Shown piece after piece: positions 54,232-62,846 of a DNA stretch of 64,000 nt. Source of the stretch: Streptomyces scabiei 87.22 (GTDB lineage Bacteria > Actinomycetota > Actinomycetes > Streptomycetales > Streptomycetaceae); contig NC_013929.1 of assembly GCF_000091305.1 (NCBI RefSeq), positions 8,556,001-8,620,000 on the forward strand, written 5' to 3'. The translations under genes and the position numbers were made by a program. Within the stretch, counting starts at the first letter, position 1. The number at the start of each line of letters is the position of its first letter. The notes under the pieces are model-generated. The model was not told where the DNA came from. It saw only the letters and a list, made by a program, of their open reading frames with translations, and ran no database searches.

Positions 54232-55923
54232 TCACAGCCGGGACAGCTCGTCCACCAGGTCGTCCAGGCCCAGCGACCCCTGGGACAGCGCGGCCATGTG
54301 CCAGGACTTGGCGTCGAACGCGTCGCCGTGGCGGCGCCTGGCGTTCTCCCGGCCGAGGAGCCAGGCGCGTTCGCCGAGCTTGTAGCCGATGGCCTGCCCC
54401 GGCATCGTCAGATAGCGGGTCAGCTCGCTCTCCACGAAGTCCGCGGGGCGGCTGCTGTGGGCGCCGAAGAACTCCTGGGCCAGCTCGACGGTCCAGCGCT
54501 CGCCCGGGTGGAAGGGGGAGTCCGCCGGGATCTCCAGCTCCAGATGCATGCCGATGTCGACGATGACCCGGGCGGCGCGCATCATCTGCGCGTCCAGGTA
54601 ACCGAGCCGTTCCTCCGCGTCCTTGAGGAAGCCCAGCTCGTCCATCAGCCGCTCCGCGTACAGCGCCCAGCCCTCGGCGTTGGCGCTGACCCCGCCGATG
54701 GTGGCCTGGTAGCGGGACAGGTCGTCCTTGACGTACACCCACTGCGCCAGCTGGAGGTGATGGCCGGGGACGCCCTCGTGGTACCAGGTCGAGACCAGGT
54801 CGTACACCGGGAACCGCGTCGCGCCCATCGTCGGCAGCCAGGTGCGGCCCGGACGGGAGAAGTCCTCGGTCGGCGCCGAGTAGTAGGGGGCCGCCGCGCC
54901 GCCGGGCGGCGCGATGCACGACTCCACCCTGCGGACCGGCTCGGCGAGGTCGAAGTGCGTGCCGTCCAGGGCCTCGATCGCCTCGTCCATCAGGGACTGC
55001 AGCCAGGTGCGGACCTCGTCGACGCCCTCGATGTGCCGGCCGTGCTCGTCCAGGTGCGCGAGCGCCTCCCACGGCGTCCTGGCTTCGGGCAGGACCTTCG
55101 CGGCCTCCTGCCGCATCTCGCCGAGCAGCCGGTGGAACTCGGCCCAGCCGTACGCGTACGCCTCGTCGAGATCCAGGTCCGAACCCGTGAAGTAGCGCAC
55201 CAGCCTGCCGTAGCGCTCCCGGCCGACCGTGTTCGGCGCGTCCTCGACGGCCGGGGCGTACACCTCGCGCATCCAGTCGCGCAGCTCCACCACGGCCCGG
55301 GTCGCGGCGCGCGCGGCCTCGTCCAGCTCCGCACGCAGCGCCTCGGGGCCCGCGGCGGCGAACTCCTCGAACCAGCCGCGGCCCGAACCGTCCGTGTCCG
55401 CCCACTCGGTGAGCTGGCCGATGAACGTCGCGGTCGGGCGCGGGCCCGCGTACAGCTTCCGCTCCAGGCCGAGCGCCAGGGACTCGCGGTAGCCGGCGTA
55501 CGCCGTCGGCACCGCGCGCAGCCGCTCCGCGATCGCGGCCCAGTCCTCCTCGGTCTCGGCCGGAGTGATGGTGAAGACCTCCCGCACCTCGTGGGGCGGC
55601 GTGACCATGTTGCCGACCGCGCGCAGACCCTCGTCCGCCTCGTGCACGGCCAGCTCCGCCGACAGCCGCTCGCGCAGCAGACGCGCGCACCTGCGCTCCA
55701 CGTCGCTGTCCGCGCCCGGCCGGCGCTCCGCCTCGTCCAGCCGCGCCAGCGTCGCCCGGATCAGCTCCGCACGGGCCTCCTGGCCGGCCGGCGAGGTGTC
55801 CGGCAGCCTGCTGGAACTCTCCTTCACGCCCAGGTACGTACCGGTCACGGGGTCGAGGGCGACGAGATCGTCGACGTACGCGTCGGCGACCGCACGGGGC
55901 AGCGGGCTCTTGATGTCAGACAT
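54232..55923 (-). CDS. DUF885-family metallopeptidase-like protein
   Basis: The 563-residue protein belongs to DUF885. The central motif TWYHEGVPGHHLQ with two His and one Glu resembles a metallopeptidase zinc site, and NAEGWALYAERLMDELGF gives a downstream acidic ligand. It has no signal peptide, so it is cytoplasmic. Family members are thought to be dipeptidases or carboxypeptidases; direct proof is scarce. Confidence 0.88.
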   Translation of the reverse strand: MSDIKSPLPRAVADAYVDDLVALDPVTGTYLGVKESSSRLPDTSPAGQEARAELIRATLARLDEAERRPGADSDVERRCARLLRERLSAELAVHEADEGLRAVGNMVTPPHEVREVFTITPAETEEDWAAIAERLRAVPTAYAGYRESLALGLERKLYAGPRPTATFIGQLTEWADTDGSGRGWFEEFAAAGPEALRAELDEAARAATRAVVELRDWMREVYAPAVEDAPNTVGRERYGRLVRYFTGSDLDLDEAYAYGWAEFHRLLGEMRQEAAKVLPEARTPWEALAHLDEHGRHIEGVDEVRTWLQSLMDEAIEALDGTHFDLAEPVRRVESCIAPPGGAAAPYYSAPTEDFSRPGRTWLPTMGATRFPVYDLVSTWYHEGVPGHHLQLAQWVYVKDDLSRYQATIGGVSANAEGWALYAERLMDELGFLKDAEERLGYLDAQMMRAARVIVDIGMHLELEIPADSPFHPGERWTVELAQEFFGAHSSRPADFVESELTRYLTMPGQAIGYKLGERAWLLGRENARRRHGDAFDAKSWHMAALSQGSLGLDDLVDELSRL

Positions 55924-55982
55924 GCGGACAATCTTGGTACGCCGACGGGGGCGGCGTCAGCCGCTTGGCCGGTGATCGAGCC

Positions 55983-56477
55983 TTACGTCGGCCGGATTCG
56001 TTCCCCGTCCGGCGGCAAAAGGGGGCCGCACTCCCACTGCTGGAAGATCAACCGGGTCTCCACCCGGGCGACCTCGGGCCGTGAGGTGAACCCGTCGAGC
56101 ACCAGCCGCTGCAGATCCGCCATGTCCGCGACCGCCACATGCACCAGATAGTCGTCCGGGCCGGTGAGGTGGTACACGGTCCGTGACTCCGGCAGCGCCC
56201 TGATCCGCTCCACGAACGGCCCCACCAGCTCCCGCCGATGCGGCCTGACCTGCACCGACAACAGTGCCTCCAGACCGCGGCCCAGCTTGGCCGGATCCAG
56301 TCGCAGCTGATGACCGAGGATCACGCCGGCGCGGCGCAGCCGCGTCACCCGGTCCAGGCAGGTCGAGGGCGCGACCCCGACCTGTGCGGCGAGATCCCGG
56401 TACGTCGTCCGGGCGTCGTTCTGCAGGAGCCGCAGAAGATGGAGGTCCACCGGATCAAGTGCGACGGATTCGGCCAT
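55983..56477 (-). CDS. Lrp/AsnC-family regulator
   Basis: The 164-residue product has the winged helix (DLHLLRLLQNDARTTYRDLAAQVGVAPSTCLDRVTRLRRAG) and RAM domain (VYHLTGPDDYLVHVAVADM). TACGTT 6 nt before the ATG suggests a leaderless message. It is divergent from a Cys/Met-metabolism enzyme with only 59 bp between starts and very likely controls it, as BkdR- or methionine-lyase-linked Lrp proteins do. Confidence 0.92.
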   Translation of the reverse strand: MAESVALDPVDLHLLRLLQNDARTTYRDLAAQVGVAPSTCLDRVTRLRRAGVILGHQLRLDPAKLGRGLEALLSVQVRPHRRELVGPFVERIRALPESRTVYHLTGPDDYLVHVAVADMADLQRLVLDGFTSRPEVARVETRLIFQQWECGPLLPPDGERIRPT

Positions 56478-56536
56478 TTCCCGAACGTAGCACGGCGACT
56501 GTCCCCTCCCGCCCGTCTGATGTTCACCCTCCTGTC

Positions 56537-57781
56537 ATGAACTCAGCGAGCACGCACGCGTACGACCACGCACGCACCACGCCGAGAGCACTGGCCACCG
56601 AGGCCGTGCACGCCGGCCGCGACGACCTCGCGCGCCTGGGCCTGCACGCCCCGCCCATCGACCTGTCGACGACCTACCCCTCGTACGACAGCCGGGGCGA
56701 GGCCGCCCGCATCGACGCCTTCGCCACGGACGGCGCCGAGCCGGAGGGGCCGCCCGTCTACGGACGGCTCGGCAACCCGACCGTCGCCCGCTTCGAGACC
56801 GCCCTCGCCCGACTCGAAGGCACCGAGAGCGCGGTCGCCTTCGCCAGCGGCATGGCCGCCCTGAGCGCCGTCCTCCTCGCCCGCGCCTCGACGGGCCTGC
56901 GCCACGTGGTCGCGGTACGCCCCCTGTACGGCTGCAGCGACCATCTCCTCACCGCCGGGCTGCTCGGCACCGAGGTCACCTGGGTCGACCCGGCCGGCGT
57001 CGCGGACGCGCTGCGGCCCGACACCGGGCTGGTGCTGGTCGAGTCACCGGCCAACCCCACCCTCGCCGAACTCGACCTGCGGGCCCTCGCCCACGCCTGC
57101 GGATCGGTTCCGCTGCTCGCGGACAACACCTTCGCCACGCCCGTCCTGCAGCGCCCCGTCGAGCAGGGTGCCCGGCTCGTGCTGCACAGCGCGACCAAGT
57201 ACCTGGGCGGTCACGGTGACGTCATGGCCGGGGTCGTGGCCTGCGACGAGGAGTTCGCCGGGCGGCTGCGCCAGATCCGCTTCGCCACCGGCGGCGTCCT
57301 CCACCCGCTCGCCGGCTACCTCCTCCTGCGCGGCCTGTCCACCCTGCCCGTCCGGGTCCGCGCGGCCTCGGCGACCGCCGCGGAACTCGTCCGCCGCCTC
57401 GCCGCCGACCCGCGGGTGGCCCGGGTCCACTATCCCCGCATCGGCGGCGCAATGATCGCCTTCGAGGTCCACGGCGACCCCCACGAGGTCATCGCCGCCG
57501 TCCGGCTGATCACCCCGGCGGTGAGTCTCGGCAGCGTGGACACCCTCATCCAGCACCCGGCCTCGATCAGCCACCGCATCGTGGAGGAGACCGACCGCCG
57601 GGGCGCCGGTGTGAGCGACCGGCTGCTGCGCATGTCGGTGGGCCTGGAGGACGTGGACGACCTGTGGGCGGACCTGGACGCGGCCCTGGGGCAGCGGGCG
57701 GGGCTGCCGGCGGAGTGGGCCGGGTTGCCGGCGGAGCGGGGCATGGGCGAGGGGGCCGAACTGTCGGCCGGCCGGGCCTGA
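56537..57781 (+). CDS. Cys/Met-metabolism PLP-dependent enzyme (gamma-lyase/gamma-synthase type)
   Basis: The 414-residue protein is a fold-type I PLP enzyme: YGRLGNPTVARFETALARLEG, VESPANPTLAELD, ADNTFATPVLQRP and the Schiff-base lysine in SATKYLGGHGDVMAG, then HPASISH. It could be a methionine gamma-lyase or cystathionine gamma-lyase/synthase; the Lrp partner favours a catabolic lyase induced by its amino acid. The last 25 residues are an Ala/Gly/Glu repeat tail (GLPAEWAGLPAERG) outside the fold. Confidence 0.9.
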   Translation: MNSASTHAYDHARTTPRALATEAVHAGRDDLARLGLHAPPIDLSTTYPSYDSRGEAARIDAFATDGAEPEGPPVYGRLGNPTVARFETALARLEGTESAVAFASGMAALSAVLLARASTGLRHVVAVRPLYGCSDHLLTAGLLGTEVTWVDPAGVADALRPDTGLVLVESPANPTLAELDLRALAHACGSVPLLADNTFATPVLQRPVEQGARLVLHSATKYLGGHGDVMAGVVACDEEFAGRLRQIRFATGGVLHPLAGYLLLRGLSTLPVRVRAASATAAELVRRLAADPRVARVHYPRIGGAMIAFEVHGDPHEVIAAVRLITPAVSLGSVDTLIQHPASISHRIVEETDRRGAGVSDRLLRMSVGLEDVDDLWADLDAALGQRAGLPAEWAGLPAERGMGEGAELSAGRA

Positions 57782-57909
57782 GTTCCCGAGGACCGGGCGG
57801 CCCGTGCCGGCTGCGGCCGACCCGGTTTCGACGAGAACGCGCTCGGGTCGCCGGGGGGCGACCCGAGCGCCCGGCCCACCACCGGGTCCATCCGCACCCG
57901 GCCTCCGCG

Positions 57910-59205
57910 TCAGCCGTTGCGGCGCCCCTTCGCGGCCTCCACCACCCGTACCTCGTCCAGCCGGGCGGTGATCACCAGCGTCCCCTCCTCGATCTGGTAG
58001 TCGATCGGCAGCCCGAGCCCCCGCATCGCCGCGACCATACCCGTGTTGGACGACTGCGTCACCACGTACACGTTCTCGCAGCCCGACTCGGCCGCCATGT
58101 CCACCAGCCTGCGCAGCAGTTCGCCGCCGATCCCGCGCCGCTGCCAGTCGTCCTCGACGAGCAGCGCGATCTCCGTCTCGTCCCCGTCCCACAGGAGGTG
58201 CCCGAGTCCGACGAGACGACCGGACGTCGTCCGTGCGGCGAGCGTCCGTCCGAAGCGCGGACTGAGCAGGTGCCGGAGATACCGGTCGGCGTCACCCACC
58301 GGCCCGTGGTACCGCATGCCCAGCGTGCGCGGGGAGCACCGCTCGTGCATCTCCTTCGCCGCCCGCAGATCCCCGGCGTCGGCCCGCCCGACCGTGATGT
58401 CGTTGCCCTCGGGCAGCGTCAGTACGTCCCGGTCGCCCGGGATCCGCGGCCCCAGCCGTGCGTCCAGCTCCACCAGGGCCCGCGCCCGGGCGAACTCCGT
58501 CGGCGTGAACGGCAGATACGGCCGCTCCACCGTGATCACCCCGCCCTCCGGCGCACGCAGCCGCATCACCGTCTCCTCCAGGACCCCTTCGACCGGGGCG
58601 CTCCCCTGCTCCCGGCCCGATCCGGGAGCGGTGGCGGGAGTGGAGCGGATCGTGCAGCGGCCCAGCAGCTCCCGCAGCGCGAGCGGGAGTTCCGCCGCGT
58701 CCAGCGCCGTACGCGTGGCCAGGCCGAGGATCCGGGTCGGCGCGTCCACCAGGTCGTGGGCGTCGCCGCGCTCGATCCAGGTGCCGGTGCCGCCCGCCGC
58801 CGACACGGCCCGGCCGATCTCGGTGGCCGACAGCTCCGCGGGCGCCCGGAGCAGGAAATCGTCCACCGTGCCCTCGGCCAGCGGATGTGTCTGCAGGCTC
58901 AGGATGTCGATCCGGTGCTCCGCCAGCGCCGTGCACAGCACGGCCAGCGATCCCGGCGCGTCCCGCACCGTCGTCCGCATCCGCCACATCAGGGTCGCAC
59001 CCGTGCCCGTCGGTACGTCCGCCCCGGACGGCCCGGCCTGCTGCCCCTCGCTGAGCGGCGGCCGGGCGTCGGTATCGCTCGCGGGCGGCGCGTGCCCGTG
59101 GCGCCGTTCCCACCAGCCACGGAGCCCGGCCGTGAGGAACCGCGGTCGGTGGTGCGCCGGGCGGCCGCCGCGCGCCCGCGTCTCGTCAGACATGTCAGGA
59201 GTCAT
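57910..59205 (-). CDS. GNAT acetyltransferase with N-terminal ACT domain
   Basis: The 431-residue protein has a disordered N terminus, an ACT domain (about 70-150: RTTVRDAPGSLAVLCTALAEHRIDILSLQTHPL), a linker region, and a C-terminal GNAT domain (EIALLVEDDWQRRGIGGELLRRLVDMA with the acetyl-CoA loop). ACT-GNAT fusions are known in actinobacteria as amino-acid-sensing protein lysine acetyltransferases that modify acyl-CoA synthetases. CACAGT 6 nt before ATG 59205 supports that start; ATG 59193 is an alternative. Confidence 0.87.
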   Translation of the reverse strand: MTPDMSDETRARGGRPAHHRPRFLTAGLRGWWERRHGHAPPASDTDARPPLSEGQQAGPSGADVPTGTGATLMWRMRTTVRDAPGSLAVLCTALAEHRIDILSLQTHPLAEGTVDDFLLRAPAELSATEIGRAVSAAGGTGTWIERGDAHDLVDAPTRILGLATRTALDAAELPLALRELLGRCTIRSTPATAPGSGREQGSAPVEGVLEETVMRLRAPEGGVITVERPYLPFTPTEFARARALVELDARLGPRIPGDRDVLTLPEGNDITVGRADAGDLRAAKEMHERCSPRTLGMRYHGPVGDADRYLRHLLSPRFGRTLAARTTSGRLVGLGHLLWDGDETEIALLVEDDWQRRGIGGELLRRLVDMAAESGCENVYVVTQSSNTGMVAAMRGLGLPIDYQIEEGTLVITARLDEVRVVEAAKGRRNG

Positions 59206-59620
59206 GTGGCCACTGTGAACGAATCGTGTTGCGTGATCACGAACGCTTTGTGACTGACCGGTAAAAGCATCGTTCCGCGCCTTTTGTTGCTTTTTGTATG
59301 ACCGCGGCTGTCGGAAGTTGCGCCGATGACGACCGCATCGGCCACCGCACCTGCCATTCGGCAACCGGTCGGCGGGCTTCCGGCCTGGGGCCCACGGTCG
59401 GGCGGCCGGGGCTTCCTGCTCTTGTTCCTGGCCCCGCAGCGCTCCGCGCGGACGATCTCCCGCCCGTACGGGGAGTCGCGGAACCGACGGTCGGCCGAAC
59501 CCTGTTCTGTCCCGGCCCACCAGCGGCGCGCCGCGTCGGTGACGCAACGTGCCGCTCCACCTGCGTCCGACGGCCGGTGCCCCACATGGCCCGCAGGCGC
59601 GGTGACTCACCGCATCCCGG
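59206..59620. other. gap upstream of the ACT-GNAT gene
   Basis: The first 100 bases are AT-richer than the surroundings and include the 10-bp palindrome CGTGATCACG (59232-59241), 27 bp upstream of the ACT-GNAT start, a possible regulator site. The remaining 300 bases have long open frames on both strands but no recognisable product, start signal or coding bias, and I regard them as non-coding. Confidence 0.35.
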
Positions 59621-61216
59621 TCACTGCCCCACGAGCCCCGGCTGGAGCACCTTCGTGTACAGCACCGTCCCGTCCTGTTCCCGCAGCCGGACCGTCAGCT
59701 CACCGCTGTGGCCGTCGATGTCGACCTCGCCGAAGAACTGGTAGCCGCCCGCCGGCGAGACGTTCGCCGTCGTCGGCGCCTTCATGAACACCCGTTCGGG
59801 GCCGAAGGTGTTGTCGAGCGCGTTCGACGGGAAGGCGCCGGCGTTGAGCGGGCCCGAGACGAACTCCCAGAACGGCTCGAAGTCGGTGAACGCGGCCCGC
59901 GACGGCTGGTAGTGCTGCGCCGAGGTGTAGTGCACGTCCGCCGTCAGCCACACCGTGCCGGTGACCTTGCGGTGCTTGATGAACCGCAGCAGCTCGGCGA
60001 TCTGGAGCTCCCGCCCCAGCGGAGCGCCCGGGTCGCCCTGGGCCACGGCCTCGATGTTCGGCTTGCCGTCCCCGGTGTCGGGCACGACCAGACCGAGCGG
60101 CATGTCGGAGGCGATCACCTTCCACACCGCCCGCGACCTCGACAGCTCCCGCTTGAGCCACTCCAGCTGCTCGGCGCCGAGGATGCCGACCGCGTCGGTG
60201 GTCTGCGTGTCGGGCGAGTTGGCGTTGCGGTAGGTCCGCATGTCCAGCACGAACACGTCCAGCAGAGGGCCGTGGCGCAGCACGCGGTGCACGCGGCCCT
60301 CCCGGGCGCCCGGCCGCAGCGTGGAGATGGGGAAGTACTCGCTGAAGGCCCGCCGCGCCCGTGCCGCCAGCACGTCCACGCTCTTCTCGGTGTACCGGGC
60401 GTCGGTGAGGATCTCGCCCGGGTACCAGTTGTTGGTGACCTCGTGGTCGTCCCACTGCACGATCGACGGGACCCGTGCGTTGAACCTCTTCAGGTTCTCG
60501 TCCAGCAGGTTGTAGCGGAAGTTGCCCCGGAACTCCGCGAGCGTCTCCGCGACCTTGGACTTCTCCTCGGTGGTGACGTTCCGCCAGGTGCTCCCGTCCG
60601 GCAGCGCGACCGTCGCCGCGACCGGACCGTCGGCGTAGATGTTGTCGCCGCTGCACAGGAAGAAGTCCGGGTCGAGGGCGCCCATCGCGTCGAAGATGCG
60701 GTAGCCGCCGCGGTCGGGGTTGATGCCCCAGCCCTGCCCCGCCAGGTCGCCCGACCACACGAACCGCGCCCCGGAACTCCGCTTCGGCGACGTCGTACGG
60801 AAGGTGCCGGTGACCGGCTCACCGGTGCGGCGCGGGTCGTCCGGGTCGGCCAGCAGCACCCGGTAGTGGATCTGCTCACCCGAGGGCAGGCCGCGCAGGC
60901 GCGTCGTACCGGTGAAGTCCGTACCGGCGTCCAGCAGCGGGCCGTGCCATCTGCGCGGGTTGCGGAACGACTCGGTGGCCGCCGTCTCGACGATCATCCG
61001 GGCCGGACGGTCCGACCGCACCCACACCAGACCGGAGTGCGCGGTCACGTCTCCGGCCTGCACACCCCAGCCGGCCCGCGGCCGCCCCGAGAGGGCCAGC
61101 GCCGGCACCGAACCGAGCGCGACGGATCCGGGCAGCGCCAGCGCGGCCGACGCGGCGAGCGAGCCGCGCAGCACGTTGCGGCGACCGGGCAGGGGACTCG
61201 GTGGACGGTGTGACAT
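59621..61216 (-). CDS. phoD: alkaline phosphatase D (PhoD), Tat-exported
   Basis: The 531-residue protein has a Tat leader (GRRNVLRGSLAASAALAL), a PhoD N-terminal beta domain, and the metallophosphatase core with GDNIYADGP, QWDDHEVTNNW, SDMPLGL and ADVHYTSAQHY metal-binding motifs. PhoD releases phosphate from phosphodiesters or monoesters outside the cell, using calcium and iron, when phosphate is short. GGAGG before ATG 61216 fixes the start. I saw no clear PHO-box direct repeats just upstream. Confidence 0.93.
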   Translation of the reverse strand: MSHRPPSPLPGRRNVLRGSLAASAALALPGSVALGSVPALALSGRPRAGWGVQAGDVTAHSGLVWVRSDRPARMIVETAATESFRNPRRWHGPLLDAGTDFTGTTRLRGLPSGEQIHYRVLLADPDDPRRTGEPVTGTFRTTSPKRSSGARFVWSGDLAGQGWGINPDRGGYRIFDAMGALDPDFFLCSGDNIYADGPVAATVALPDGSTWRNVTTEEKSKVAETLAEFRGNFRYNLLDENLKRFNARVPSIVQWDDHEVTNNWYPGEILTDARYTEKSVDVLAARARRAFSEYFPISTLRPGAREGRVHRVLRHGPLLDVFVLDMRTYRNANSPDTQTTDAVGILGAEQLEWLKRELSRSRAVWKVIASDMPLGLVVPDTGDGKPNIEAVAQGDPGAPLGRELQIAELLRFIKHRKVTGTVWLTADVHYTSAQHYQPSRAAFTDFEPFWEFVSGPLNAGAFPSNALDNTFGPERVFMKAPTTANVSPAGGYQFFGEVDIDGHSGELTVRLREQDGTVLYTKVLQPGLVGQ

Positions 61217-61389
61217 GAAAGCGCCTCCAGTGACGGATCCGGCCAAGGTGCACAGCCACAACTACGGGCACGCCGCAGCGCACACGCAAACGACAAGTGA
61301 ACAACTGGCCGGGCCCCGCGGAAAGCGGCGACACTCGCCGAACGGCGGGAGGGAGGGTGGGAGCGGCGAGGGCGGAACAACCGCACCGA

Positions 61390-62799
61390 TCACCCGACCG
61401 CCGTCGCCAGCAGTTCCACCCCCTCCCGAATCCGCTCCGGAGACAGATGCGCGTACCCCACGACCAACAGCACTCCCGCCTCCGGCGCCTGCCCGTACGA
61501 TCCCAGCCCCCGCACCCTGACCCCACCCGCCTCGGCCTTCGCCAGCAAGCGGGCGAGCGGCCCGTACCGGTCCGGCAGCGAGACGATGACGTGCAGCCCC
61601 GCCGCGATCCCGGACACTGCCGCCCCGGGAAAGTACGAGGCGAGCGCGGACACCAGAGCGTCCCGCCGTTCTCGATAGGTCCGCTGGCACCGCCGCAACT
61701 GCCGGTCGTAGTCACCCCGCTCCACGCAGCGCGCGAACACCTCCTGGTCGAGGGCGGGATGGCCCAGGTCCATGGTCCGTTTGCGTTCGACGACCTCCTC
61801 CGCCAGCCACCCCGGCACGAGGAGCCAGCCGAGCCGCAGTCCTGGCGCCAGGGACTTGCTGACGGACCCGGCGTACGCGACTCGCTCGGGGTCGAGTCCC
61901 TGCAGGGCGCCCACCGGGGCGCGGTCGTAGCGGAAGTCCCCGTCGTAGTCGTCCTCGACGATCAGCCCGTCCCCCGCCCGTGCCCAGTCGAGCAGTTCGG
62001 CCCGCCGCCGCGCGGAGTAGGCGATCCCGGTGGGGAACTGATGTGCGGGCGTCGTCACCACCGCCCGCGCCCCCGACGCCCGCAGCGGCCCGACGGCCAG
62101 CCCTTCCGCGTCCAGCGGCAGCGGCAGGGTGCCCAGCCCGGCGGCGGCGTACAGCCTCCCGTGCTCGGGGCTGCCCGGGTCCTCGACGCCCACGTCGCGT
62201 ACCCCGCGCGCGTGGAGCACCGATCCGATCAGGGTCGTGGCCTGTGCCACCCCGGAGACGACGACGATCCGCTCCGGGTCGGCGACCACGCCCCGGCGCC
62301 GGACGAGCAGCTCGGCGAGCGCCGTACGCAGCCGGGGCAGCCCGCGCGGATCCGGGTAGCCCAGCGACTGGTGCGGCAGTTCCGCGAGCACCGCGCGCTG
62401 GGCCGCCGCCCACGCGGCACGCGGGAACAGCGACAGGTCCGGCGTTCCGGGTACGAAGTCGACGCGGGCACCGGAGAAGCCCGGAGCGAGGTCGCGCGCG
62501 CGGGGCGGGGCGGCCCGCACGGCGCTGCCCACCCAGGTCCCGGAACCCCGGGAGCTGCGCAGGTAGCCCTCCGCGACCAGCTGCTCGTACGCCTCCGTCA
62601 CCAGTCCGCGCGACACTCCGAGGTCGGCCGCCAGTGCCCGGCTCGCCGGCAGCCGAGTGCCCCGCGACAGCCGTCCCGACCGGATCGCCTCCCGCAGCGC
62701 GGCCTGCAGGGTTCGCCCACGCGCGCGTGCGGGAGCGTCGGCGACCGGTAGCAGCAACTCCCAGGCGGCGGAACGGGAATTGGTCCCCGATGACGTCAT
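61390..62799 (-). CDS. MocR/PdxR-family regulator (GntR helix-turn-helix fused to aminotransferase)
   Basis: The 469-residue protein has a GntR winged helix (LREAIRSGRLSRGTRLPASRALAADLGVSRGLVTEAYEQLVAEGYL) and a fold-type I aminotransferase domain with VEDDYDGDF and the PLP lysine in GSVSKSLAPGLRLGW. MocR regulators sense PLP or amino-acid adducts. It is divergent from a DMT exporter with a 47-bp gap, a frequent regulator-target pairing. Confidence 0.92.
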   Translation of the reverse strand: MTSSGTNSRSAAWELLLPVADAPARARGRTLQAALREAIRSGRLSRGTRLPASRALAADLGVSRGLVTEAYEQLVAEGYLRSSRGSGTWVGSAVRAAPPRARDLAPGFSGARVDFVPGTPDLSLFPRAAWAAAQRAVLAELPHQSLGYPDPRGLPRLRTALAELLVRRRGVVADPERIVVVSGVAQATTLIGSVLHARGVRDVGVEDPGSPEHGRLYAAAGLGTLPLPLDAEGLAVGPLRASGARAVVTTPAHQFPTGIAYSARRRAELLDWARAGDGLIVEDDYDGDFRYDRAPVGALQGLDPERVAYAGSVSKSLAPGLRLGWLLVPGWLAEEVVERKRTMDLGHPALDQEVFARCVERGDYDRQLRRCQRTYRERRDALVSALASYFPGAAVSGIAAGLHVIVSLPDRYGPLARLLAKAEAGGVRVRGLGSYGQAPEAGVLLVVGYAHLSPERIREGVELLATAVG

Positions 62800-62846
62800 G
62801 GAAGTGGACCTTAATCCGAACCGCCCGCGTCCCTAGCGTCGAACCC

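Noticed and set aside
59206..59620. Overlapping open frames in the gap before phoD as genes
   Set aside because: None has a start signal, coding bias or known domain on either strand.
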